This document shows positions 18,343 through 25,588 of a stretch of 64,000 bases of DNA, one piece after another. The position numbers and the translations under genes are program-made. Below the pieces are notes generated by a model. The model had not been told where the DNA came from. It saw only the letters and a list, made by a program, of their open reading frames with translations, and made no database searches. Origin of the DNA: Demequina aurantiaca. GTDB taxonomy: Bacteria; Actinomycetota; Actinomycetes; Actinomycetales; Demequinaceae. How positions within the stretch are numbered: the first letter of the stretch is position 1; every line of letters starts with the position of its first letter. The DNA is taken from the NCBI RefSeq assembly GCF_000975135.1, contig NZ_BBRF01000001.1, positions 1,738,380 to 1,802,379 of the forward strand. Direction: 5' to 3'.

Positions 18343-19535
18343 GAGAGAACTCGCAATCGCACGGTGCCAGGCATGCTGGCAAGTGCTTCTAGTGCACCGG
18401 AGTCAGTGCCGGCCGCGATGTCGGTGACAACGTAGCCAAGGTCGCCGCGCGTTGAAAGCAACTGCGCTTCGATGTTGACGTCGTGCTGCGCGAGCTCGTG
18501 GTTAACGGCCGCGAGCACACCAGGAATGTTGGAGTGCAGGTGAGCAATGCGGTACGAACCGCTGACCTGCTCCAGGGAAAGGTTGGGCAGGTTGACGCTC
18601 AGCGACGTGGAACCGTTCTGAACGTAGTCGCGCAGCCGCGTCGCCACGAAGATGCCGATGTCCCGCTGTGCTTCCTCAGTGGAGCCACCGATGTGGGGGG
18701 TGAGGATGACGTTGGGCATGTTCTGCAGCGGGGTAACGAACGGGTCGCCCTTCTTCTTGGGCTCCTCGGGGAACACGTCGATGGCAGCGCCGCCGATGTG
18801 ACCCGACTCGAGAGCCGCGCAGAGGGCGTCGATGTCGACGTTGAAGCCGCGCGACAGGTTGAGGAACAGCGCGCCGGGCTTCATGGCGTTGATCTGATCG
18901 GGGCCAAAGAAACCCTGGTTGCCTGGGCGCCCATCGACGTGCAGGGTGACGATGTCTGCCTCGGCAAGCAGCGACTCAAGCGTCGGCATGCGCGTGGCGT
19001 TGCTGAGCGCAAGCTTCTCTGCGCTGTCGTAGAAGATTACATTCATGCCGAGCGCTTCAGCGATGACGGACAGTTGCGAGCCGATGTTGCCGTAACCCAC
19101 GATGCCAAGCGTGCGGCTGCGAATCTCGTGTGCGCCGTCAGCACTCTTGTTCCAGATGCCCTGGTGCAGCATGCGGTTGTGGTCGGGGAGGCGACGCGTC
19201 AGCGAGATCATCTCGGATACGGCCATCTCGACGACGGAGCGCGTGTTCGAGAATGGCGCGTTGAACGCGGCGATTCCCTTACGGGCGGCCGCCGCGAGGT
19301 CGATCTGGTTGGTTCCGATGGAGAACGCTCCAACGGAGATCAGCGAGGGGGAGGCCTCGATGACGCGCTCCGTGAGCTGTGTCTTGGAGCGCAGTCCAAG
19401 CAGTTCGACGCCCTTGAGGGCCTCGATCAGTTCGTCCTCGTCCATGGCACCGCCATGGTTCTCGACGTCGATTCCGGCGCCCTCGAGGATCTCGGTGGCT
19501 TTGGGGTGAAGGTTTTCAAGTAAGAGTGCTCGCAC
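18339..19535 (-). CDS. serA: D-3-phosphoglycerate dehydrogenase
   Basis: SerA (398 aa) performs the first committed step of serine synthesis, oxidising 3-phosphoglycerate with NAD+. The NAD-binding GIVGYGNIGSQLSVIAEALG is followed by LHVDGRPG, LFLNLSRGFNVD, IDVFPEEP and the catalytic TPHIGGST. The last 75 residues form an ACT domain (SNIPGVLAAVNHELAQHDVN), so serine feedback is likely. The GTG at 19535 follows GACAAT after seven bases, and MRALLLENLHP is the expected N-terminus. The stop codon TAA overlaps the helicase start region. Confidence 0.96.
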   Translation of the reverse strand: MRALLLENLHPKATEILEGAGIDVENHGGAMDEDELIEALKGVELLGLRSKTQLTERVIEASPSLISVGAFSIGTNQIDLAAAARKGIAAFNAPFSNTRSVVEMAVSEMISLTRRLPDHNRMLHQGIWNKSADGAHEIRSRTLGIVGYGNIGSQLSVIAEALGMNVIFYDSAEKLALSNATRMPTLESLLAEADIVTLHVDGRPGNQGFFGPDQINAMKPGALFLNLSRGFNVDIDALCAALESGHIGGAAIDVFPEEPKKKGDPFVTPLQNMPNVILTPHIGGSTEEAQRDIGIFVATRLRDYVQNGSTSLSVNLPNLSLEQVSGSYRIAHLHSNIPGVLAAVNHELAQHDVNIEAQLLSTRGDLGYVVTDIAAGTDSGALEALASMPGTVRLRVLS

Positions 19536-19542
19536 GTGGCTG

Positions 19543-19548
19543 ATTGTC
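19543..19548 (-). promoter_or_regulatory. -10 element of serA (leaderless)
   Basis: GACAAT on the minus strand followed by seven bases and the GTG at 19535. It lies in the 67-bp divergent gap with the protease gene. Confidence 0.5.
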
Positions 19549-19590
19549 TCGCACTTTGCCGCCGTTTCCAATTCGTATGCGCGACCGTGG

Positions 19591-19596
19591 CAGGCT
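19591..19596 (+). promoter_or_regulatory. possible -10 element of the matrixin-like gene
   Basis: CAGGCT, six bases, then the ATG at 19603. The first base departs from TAnnnT, so support comes mainly from the identical spacing seen at other genes here. Confidence 0.35.
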
Positions 19597-19602
19597 AGAC
19601 CT

Positions 19603-20406
19603 ATGTCCCGTGCCTTGAACGTCACCGCGATGCTTGCTTGCGCCGTCGCGGGCGCGTGGGCGATGGCAAGTTGGCAGGGCATCGAACTGGAGGACCTGAA
19701 GCACTTGGGCACTCCGCGCAACTCGGTGATCGAAGGCGATGCTGAACGCACCATTCCGTTGCCGGACGGGCCCTCCGAACGGCACAGCGCGGTCATTGTT
19801 CCGCAGGGCAAGGGCTCGTTCTCGTTCCTGTTCGACGATCCCGACGCCGGGCCCGTGCGCTATGACCCCTGCCGTCCGCTTGGGTGGGTGTTGTCTCCGG
19901 AGGGGATGCCGCCGGGCGCCGAGCCGCTGCTTCACAGCGCGGCCGATGCGGTGGCCGCGGCGACGGGTATTGAGTTGGTTTATGAAGGCACCACCACGGA
20001 GCCGGCGGACTTTGAACGTGAACTGTTCCAGGAGCGCTACGGCGACCGCTTTGCACCGGTCGTGGTGGGCTGGTCAACGGAGGGGGAAACCCCAGACCTC
20101 GCCGGGGCGGTGACCGGGGTGGGGGGATCGAGCGCGGTCAACGGCGCGTACGGCTCGCAGCGCTACCTGCACGCTGGGGTGATCGTGCTCGACAGCGAGG
20201 ACATCGTTCGGCTGATGTCGGTTCCCGGGGGTGACGATCTCGCCCAAGCCATTGTGATGCACGAATGGGGCCATGTCGTGGGGCTCGCCCACGTGAACGA
20301 CACGGCGGAACTCATGAACGCGTCCAACTCGAAACTCACCACGTGGGGAGGGGGCGACCTGGAGGGCCTGGCCATCGCGGGGGCAGGTCCCTGTGAGGAT
20401 GTCTAG
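19603..20406 (+). CDS. secreted or membrane-tethered matrixin-like zinc metalloprotease
   Basis: This putative extracytoplasmic peptidase (267 aa) begins with a short hydrophobic N-terminal segment (residues 4-22, rich in Ala). The catalytic metzincin motif HEWGHVVGLAH is complete at residues 220-230. ELMNAS about ten residues later supplies the Met-turn. Before it, RYDPCRPLGWVLSPEG and the FAPVVVGWS region match actinobacterial matrixin-like hypothetical proteins. Substrate is unknown. It is divergent from serA, with no functional link apparent. Confidence 0.85.
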   Translation: MSRALNVTAMLACAVAGAWAMASWQGIELEDLKHLGTPRNSVIEGDAERTIPLPDGPSERHSAVIVPQGKGSFSFLFDDPDAGPVRYDPCRPLGWVLSPEGMPPGAEPLLHSAADAVAAATGIELVYEGTTTEPADFERELFQERYGDRFAPVVVGWSTEGETPDLAGAVTGVGGSSAVNGAYGSQRYLHAGVIVLDSEDIVRLMSVPGGDDLAQAIVMHEWGHVVGLAHVNDTAELMNASNSKLTTWGGGDLEGLAIAGAGPCEDV

Positions 20407-20431
20407 GCCGCGTCGGTGGCGGCCCGGGTTG

Positions 20432-22630
20432 CTACATTCCGAGAGGTAGCGATCCGGTGTGGACCACTTCCAGGCGGCGTGTCGAGCGAGTGAGCGCGAC
20501 GTAGAGGTCGCCGGGGTGCTGAGCAATCTGTGCCGGCTCAACCACCACCACCACGTCGAACTCAAGCCCCTTGGCGCCGCGCGCGGTCACCAGGGTGACA
20601 TCCTCGACTCCGGCGTCGACGAATTGACGTCCGGCCTTGGCCAGCAGTGCGTCCGGAGCAATGACCGCGACCAGTCCGCCCCCTGTCGACGCCAGCGCGC
20701 GTGAGTGCTCGGAGGCGATGCGTACGGCACGTGTCACGGCATCGGCGTCCTGGGTCACAGCAACCGAGTCGTCGAGGTCACGAGCTGCCGTCAGGTCACT
20801 CACCGGCAGGCCGGCAGAACGGGCAAACGACTGAGCAACCTCGGCCACCCCGGCCGGAATGCGATAGCTGATGGTGAGTTCACGAAGGTTCCACGAGTCC
20901 TTGAACACGGGGTCCATGGTTTCCGGCCACCAGCGGGTGCCGGCGCTCGCTGTCGTCTGCGCGACGTCGCCCACGATCGTGAAGGACCTTGTGGGGCATC
21001 GTCGCAGGAGCATCCGCCAGCCCATCGGCGAAATCTCCTGGGCCTCGTCGACGACGACGTGGCCGTAGGCCCAGCGGCGGTCGCCGGACGCGCGCTCCGC
21101 GACAGACATGCGTCCGGGTCCGGCCTGCATGCGGGCGGCCAGCACCTCGGCATCCACCTTGATCATGCTTTCCGCGCCAAAGCTGTCGAGCACGTCCTTC
21201 GCGTACTGGACCTCCTCCGCGGAGGGTGCCTCGTCTCGGGTGCGCTTGTTCGAGCCGGGCATATCGCCCAGGAGCTCGGCGGCCTCGTCCAGCAGGGGCA
21301 CGTCGGCGTCGGTGAAAGGCGCGTCAGCGGCGCGCATGAGGAGTGAGCGCTCGACCGGCGAGAGGGATTGCGCGGCGTAATCGAGCAGGTGTGGTTTGGC
21401 AAAGAGATCGCGCAACAGCTGAACGGGGGAGACCGGCAGCCAGCACAGGTTGATGGCGACGCGAATGTTCTTGTCGTCACGGACGTCGCGCTCGAATTCG
21501 GCGCGGTCGTCGTCGCCGAGCGAGTGGTCGAGCTGCTCCATCAGTTGCATGGTCAGGCGACCGATCATGTCCTTGGCGAACGCCTTGCGGGCCTGATTGT
21601 GAGGCTTGCCGTCGCGACGTGCACGCGCCTGGGCGTCCTTGACGTCGGCGCGGCGGATGACAACCGTGCGCCCGTCGAGGCGGAATTCCTGGTCGGCACG
21701 CGGGAGGCGCTGGCGCTCGCGGACTGCACTGCGAATCACCGTAGCCATCTCGGTCCGGCCCTTGAGAGCCGCGATCTCGTCGCCCTCCATGGTGGACGTA
21801 TCAACGCCCTTGACGAGCCCACTCATGGTGGTGCTGACCGCGCCGGTCTCTCCCAGCGACGGCAGCACATGGTCGATGTAGTTCAGGAAGGACCGCGACG
21901 GCCCGATGAGCAACACGCCTCGGCTCTCGAGTTGCTGACGGTGGTGGTACAGCAGGTATGCGGCGCGGTGGAGAGCGACGGCGGTCTTGCCCGTGCCGGG
22001 GCCACCCTGAACGACCAGCGCCCCCTGCATCGGCGCTCGAATCACGTCGTCCTGCTCAGCCTGAATGGTGGCGACAATGTCGCCCATGCGTCCGGTGCGG
22101 CGTTCTCCTAGCGCGGCGAGCAGCGCTCCCTCGCCAGCGAGGGCAGCATCGGCGCCGGATTCGCGTAGCGCCTCGACGTCCAACACGTCGTCCTCGACGG
22201 CGGTGACAACACGGCGGCGAGTGGTCAGGTGTCGACGGTTGACCACATTCCCAGGGTTCGCCGCGGTGGCAGAGTAGAACGCGCGGGCGGCTGGGGCGCG
22301 CCAGTCCGTCAGCAGAGGGGCGTGGTCGGCGTCGGACAGCCCGATGCGGCCCACGTACAGATGGTCGCCGTCGCGCAGGTCAAGGCGGCCAAAGCAGAGC
22401 CGATCCTCCACTGCATCCAACTGGGCGATGCGGTCCTCGTACAGTGTGGCGAACGCGTCGCGCTCGGAGCGATTCTGTGGGGAGCCACTGGGGCCTGTGC
22501 GTCGTATTTCTGTCAGGCGTTCGTCGGCCTCATCGCGCAAGGTATCCACACGGGAGTAGAGAACGTCGATGACCTCTTGCTCGCCAGCGAGTCCGCGCCG
22601 GTCAGTGCTCACCGCGTTGTCCTCGTGCAT
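20432..22630 (-). CDS. helD: HelD-family RNA polymerase-recycling ATPase (UvrD-like)
   Basis: This superfamily 1 ATPase (732 aa) is of the HelD type. The N-terminal coiled-coil arm (EQEVIDVLYSRVDTLRDEAD) is followed by the characteristic VGRIGLSD and LLTDWRAPAARAFY stretch. Walker A GGPGTGKTAVALHRAAYLL, VDEAQEISPMGWRML, IVGDVAQ and the C-terminal VALTRSTRRLEVV complete it. HelD proteins remove stalled RNA polymerase from DNA, and actinobacterial members can also displace rifamycins. The frame opens at a GTG at 22654. I chose the ATG at 22630 because AAGGGGTG precedes it. GATAAT at 22683-22678 is a likely -10. No rifamycin-associated element was seen. Confidence 0.88.
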   Translation of the reverse strand: MHEDNAVSTDRRGLAGEQEVIDVLYSRVDTLRDEADERLTEIRRTGPSGSPQNRSERDAFATLYEDRIAQLDAVEDRLCFGRLDLRDGDHLYVGRIGLSDADHAPLLTDWRAPAARAFYSATAANPGNVVNRRHLTTRRRVVTAVEDDVLDVEALRESGADAALAGEGALLAALGERRTGRMGDIVATIQAEQDDVIRAPMQGALVVQGGPGTGKTAVALHRAAYLLYHHRQQLESRGVLLIGPSRSFLNYIDHVLPSLGETGAVSTTMSGLVKGVDTSTMEGDEIAALKGRTEMATVIRSAVRERQRLPRADQEFRLDGRTVVIRRADVKDAQARARRDGKPHNQARKAFAKDMIGRLTMQLMEQLDHSLGDDDRAEFERDVRDDKNIRVAINLCWLPVSPVQLLRDLFAKPHLLDYAAQSLSPVERSLLMRAADAPFTDADVPLLDEAAELLGDMPGSNKRTRDEAPSAEEVQYAKDVLDSFGAESMIKVDAEVLAARMQAGPGRMSVAERASGDRRWAYGHVVVDEAQEISPMGWRMLLRRCPTRSFTIVGDVAQTTASAGTRWWPETMDPVFKDSWNLRELTISYRIPAGVAEVAQSFARSAGLPVSDLTAARDLDDSVAVTQDADAVTRAVRIASEHSRALASTGGGLVAVIAPDALLAKAGRQFVDAGVEDVTLVTARGAKGLEFDVVVVVEPAQIAQHPGDLYVALTRSTRRLEVVHTGSLPLGM

Positions 22631-22766
22631 CTTCACCCCTTGCATCTTCGTCACGTAAGTCGCCGAGACAGTTGACCATTATCGCAAAGATGCTCGAGCG
22701 TGGCGACCAGCGGCGGTTGGTCGTTCGCTCGCAGCGAGGTCTGACCCCCGGCCGGGGATGCCGTGA

Positions 22767-22772
22767 AACAAT
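22767..22772 (+). promoter_or_regulatory. possible -10 element of the PAC2 gene
   Basis: AACAAT, six bases, then the ATG at 22779. The first base is non-consensus and the spacing fits the leaderless pattern. GAGG within the six bases is too close to act as a ribosome-binding site. Confidence 0.35.
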
Positions 22773-22778
22773 GAGGTT

Positions 22779-23705
22779 ATGACTGACACTTCTCTGTTGA
22801 CGTGGGACCCGCAAGGCGTCGAGGCGTGGACAGCACGGTCGTCACACGGTTCCGCGGTGCTGATGTATTCGCTGCGTGGGTTTATTGACGCTGGCCGTGC
22901 TGGCGCACACGTCGCCGACCACGTACTCGAACACAGCGAACCCGTGCGCGTCGCGACGTTCAACATCGATCAACTGCTCGACTACCGGTCGCGCCGTCCT
23001 GAGATGACGTTCTCCGTGAATCAGTGGACCGATTACGACGAACCGCACCTCGAACTGGACATGGTGACCGATGCCGAGGGAACCGCGTTCCTATTGCTGC
23101 ACGGGTTTGAGCCCGACGTGCAGTGGGAGCGCTACATTCGAGCGGTCCGTGAGATCGTCGACACCCTTGGCGTCGGTCTCACTCTGGGCACCCACGGTGT
23201 CCCCATGGGAGTACCGCACACCAGGCCGCTGATCGCGACGGTGCACGGAACCCGTCAAGAGATCCTGCCTGACGCGCCCAGCATCTTCGGCACTGTTCAA
23301 GTGCCTGCATCCTCACAAAACCTCATGGAATACCGGTTCGGCCAATGGGATCTTGACGCGGTAGGCGTGGCGATCCACGTGCCTCACTATCTGGCTCAGA
23401 GCTCGTACCCCCAGGCCGCCCAGCGCGCTATGCGCGCCATTGAGGACGTCTCGGGACTGGTCCTCTCCACCGGCGATCTGGACGATGCCGCGTCGACGGC
23501 GACCGAGGAGATTAACCGGCAGATGGCCGAGTCGGAGGAGATTCAAGGCCTGGTTGAACAGCTTGAAAGGCAGTACGACGCGCTGGTTGAGTCTCGCGAA
23601 GGAGTCATCCCGATGGACGGTTCGCTGCCCTCCGCGGACGAGCTCGGAGCGGCATTTGAGCAATTTCTTGAACAACAACGGCCTGACTTCCCCCCAAATC
23701 CATAA
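22779..23705 (+). CDS. PAC2 family protein
   Basis: The protein (308 aa) belongs to the PAC2 family, whose eukaryotic members are proteasome assembly chaperones and whose actinobacterial members are uncharacterised. Visible signatures are GFIDAGRAGAHVADHVLEH near residues 34-52, FLLLHGFEPDVQWERYI, and LGTHGVPMGVPHTRP. The C-terminal 80 residues are acidic and helical (AESEEIQGLVEQLERQYDAL). No proteasome genes are in the window, so a proteasome link cannot be supported here. Confidence 0.88.
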   Translation: MTDTSLLTWDPQGVEAWTARSSHGSAVLMYSLRGFIDAGRAGAHVADHVLEHSEPVRVATFNIDQLLDYRSRRPEMTFSVNQWTDYDEPHLELDMVTDAEGTAFLLLHGFEPDVQWERYIRAVREIVDTLGVGLTLGTHGVPMGVPHTRPLIATVHGTRQEILPDAPSIFGTVQVPASSQNLMEYRFGQWDLDAVGVAIHVPHYLAQSSYPQAAQRAMRAIEDVSGLVLSTGDLDDAASTATEEINRQMAESEEIQGLVEQLERQYDALVESREGVIPMDGSLPSADELGAAFEQFLEQQRPDFPPNP

Positions 23706-23849
23706 AACGTGACACAATTGGGTTGGTTGCAAGAACGTAGTGTGCGAAACCTGTCTGGCTTTCCGGGCGTGGAACAAAGCATTGCGGCGACAAGCAGGGA
23801 CATGGTGTCGTTGCTTCCCGTCTCCGGGCAGTACAGATAGGAATTAAAA
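23706..23849 (+). promoter_or_regulatory. long leader before the cold-shock gene
   Basis: A 144-base non-coding stretch precedes the csp gene, consistent with the long structured 5' leaders of cold-shock mRNAs. It includes a purine-rich TAGGAATTAAAA segment just before the ATG. I could not define the promoter with confidence. Confidence 0.4.
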
Positions 23850-24053
23850 ATGGCACAGGGTGCTGTGAAGTGGTTTAACGCCGAAAAGGGCTACGGATTT
23901 ATCGCACAGGACGGCGGCGGCGCCGACGTTTTCGTGCACTACTCCGCGATCGTGACCGACGGTTACAAGTCCCTCGAAGAGGCGCAGCGCGTCGAGTTCG
24001 AGGTCACCGAGGGCCCCAAGGGTCCCCAGGCCGAGCAGGTTCGTCCCCTCTAA
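23850..24053 (+). CDS. cold-shock protein, CspA family
   Basis: This single cold-shock domain (67 aa) is an RNA chaperone. RNP1 is KGYGFI at residues 15-20 and RNP2 is VFVHY near 30-34. The start [14 protein letters not shown] and the ending [16 protein letters not shown] are canonical. Length is exact for the family. AGGAA lies eight bases before the ATG. A strong intrinsic terminator follows about 100 bases after the stop. Confidence 0.97.
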   Translation: MAQGAVKWFNAEKGYGFIAQDGGGADVFVHYSAIVTDGYKSLEEAQRVEFEVTEGPKGPQAEQVRPL

Positions 24054-24156
24054 GTCTTCTCAGTCTTGGCAGTTGACGCAGGCTTAGGCCCGCTCGACGC
24101 CAGCTGAATACAGGCATTTGTAGTTCGTGGCACTCGTGCCGTGACTACGCGCAACG

Positions 24157-24190
24157 ATGGCCGCTCTCCTTCGGGAGAGCGGCCATTTTT
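24157..24190 (+). terminator. strong rho-independent terminator after the cold-shock gene
   Basis: A perfect 13-bp stem (24157-24169 with 24174-24186) is closed by a TTCG tetraloop and followed by TTTTT. It is the clearest intrinsic terminator in the window. The T-run is on the plus strand, so it serves csp rather than the converging gene at 24252. Confidence 0.92.
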
Positions 24191-24251
24191 GTCTTTCTGC
24201 CAAGGGTGGAGCACTGCCGCGGACGATGCGGTGGCGACCCAGGGGAGGGGG

Positions 24252-25025
24252 CTAGCGGTTCCAGCCCGGGTCGACACCCGTGGGCAGCGGCGCCGATGCC
24301 GCGTACCGCGCTAGCGCTCGCGAGTCGATCGCGTCGCCTGCCACCACCACCACGTTTCCACGTCGTTTGCCCTTGAGAACCGCGTGTTCGCCCACGGCAA
24401 TGACGTCGTTGAACGTGGCCCGGGCCGCGCGAGCGTCGTCGCGGCCCATGATGGTGCCCGGGCGGGTACCGACGTTCGCGACCACCAATCCGGACGCGCG
24501 CACAGCCCGACGGGCCTGCTCCCACCAGTGGGCGTCGGCGAGATGATTGGGGGTGGCATCGCCCGCGAAGGCATCGCGCACCACGAGGTCGAGGCTGTCG
24601 TCGCGGCGACTGGCCACCGCGTCGAGCCCGTCCTGCGCACGGATGCGCAGGCGTGGCGCGCGAGGGAGGTCCCACCACTCGCGGACTAGCTCGGGCAGAG
24701 AGGTGTCGATGTCCACGGCGATGTGGCCAGACTCTGGGTAGGCGTGAGCCAGGTAGCGGGGGAGTGAGCATGCGGCCGCGCCCACGTGGAGAGCGAGCCA
24801 ACGACCCGACGGTGCCCACGCGGCGATCGCAGCCGCCATATGGCGCATGTATTCGAAGTCGAGCACGTCCACTTCAGGTCGCATGCTCGAACTGGGAACA
24901 TTATTGACCCATACAGTCGTTGACCCATCAGACTCGTCACGCAACTCGACGGTCCCCGAGCCAATCGCGATCGGAGTGTTGCGAGGTGTGTTCGGGGCAA
25001 TCACTGTGGGTGCGCGGCGGGCCAT
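24252..25025 (-). CDS. spermidine-synthase-like methyltransferase-fold protein
   Basis: The protein (257 aa) has the Rossmann fold of spermidine synthases and related enzymes: VDVLDFEYMRHMAAAIAAW, LALHVGAAACSLPRYLAH, HIAVDIDTSLPELVREWW, and RDDSLDLVVRDAFAG. The acidic residue of the ribose loop is present. The aminopropyltransferase gate motif is not clear, so true polyamine synthesis is doubtful. Such genes are often annotated 'spermidine synthase' by fold alone. The ATG at 25025 is preferred over the GTG at 25034 because TACAGT lies seven bases upstream of it. Confidence 0.8.
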   Translation of the reverse strand: MARRAPTVIAPNTPRNTPIAIGSGTVELRDESDGSTTVWVNNVPSSSMRPEVDVLDFEYMRHMAAAIAAWAPSGRWLALHVGAAACSLPRYLAHAYPESGHIAVDIDTSLPELVREWWDLPRAPRLRIRAQDGLDAVASRRDDSLDLVVRDAFAGDATPNHLADAHWWEQARRAVRASGLVVANVGTRPGTIMGRDDARAARATFNDVIAVGEHAVLKGKRRGNVVVVAGDAIDSRALARYAASAPLPTGVDPGWNR

Positions 25026-25032
25026 GGCGTTC

Positions 25033-25038
25033 ACTGTA
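25033..25038 (-). promoter_or_regulatory. -10 element of the spermidine-synthase-like gene (leaderless)
   Basis: TACAGT on the minus strand, then seven bases, then the ATG at 25025. The alternative GTG start overlaps this hexamer. Confidence 0.45.
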
Positions 25039-25163
25039 GACCCGACGTGATGGCGAACGTAGAAGAGTGCTCACCGCTCCGCCTACGACCGTGCTCACAT
25101 CGGTCTAGTGTCTGCGCAAAATATCAACTAGACTTATCCGCACAGGAACCTAAGGAGGTCACG

Positions 25164-25553
25164 GTGCCGCTTTCAGAATATGAGCAGCGCGTGCTTGAGC
25201 AGCTCGAGCACGACCTCGGCTCCGACCCCAAATTGGGTCACGCCATGTCTCGCGGACAGAAGTCTCGCGGTCACCTCACGTGGGCCGTGTTTGGTGTCGT
25301 TGCTGGCCTCGGAGTGGTGTTAGCAGGAGTGATGACTCAGCTGACGTTGCTCGGCATCGCCGGCTTTGCCATCATGCTTGGGTTCGCAGTCTGGGGACTG
25401 ACGGGCGGCAAGCCAACGTCCTCCAAGGCGGCTGAGCCGCGGGCGGACGATGCCAAGGGCCCCGCTCCCAAGACCGCGACCAAGGATCACAAGGGTTTCA
25501 TGGGCCGCGTCGAAGACCGCTTTGAGCGCCGCCGCGAAGAGGGCGACCTCTAA
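25164..25553 (+). CDS. DUF3040 membrane protein
   Basis: This small membrane protein (129 aa) begins MPLSEYEQRVLEQLEHDLGSDP, the DUF3040 hallmark of a short amphipathic N-terminus. Two membrane helices follow at about residues 40-82. The cytoplasmic tail is charged. Function is unknown; genes of this type often lie near the dcw cluster of Actinobacteria. The GTG start follows a perfect AAGGAGG. TAGACT at 25130-25135 could be the -10. Confidence 0.87.
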   Translation: MPLSEYEQRVLEQLEHDLGSDPKLGHAMSRGQKSRGHLTWAVFGVVAGLGVVLAGVMTQLTLLGIAGFAIMLGFAVWGLTGGKPTSSKAAEPRADDAKGPAPKTATKDHKGFMGRVEDRFERRREEGDL

Positions 25554-25588
25554 GCACGCAGTTCGTCAGTTCCGCTGGCCCCCATCTT

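Noticed and set aside
18483-19523. Long open frame (346 codons) antisense to serA
   Set aside because: It mirrors serA codon structure in high-G+C DNA. Its translation has no recognisable domain and is rich in Val/Gly/Arg/Asp, the usual shadow composition.
22600-22780. Rifamycin-associated element upstream of helD
   Set aside because: I looked for the known dyad-symmetric element before the gene on the minus strand and found none.
24054-24251. Small gene or regulatory RNA between csp and the spermidine-synthase-like gene
   Set aside because: The stretch is explained by the csp 3' untranslated region and its terminator. No frame with a ribosome-binding site is present.
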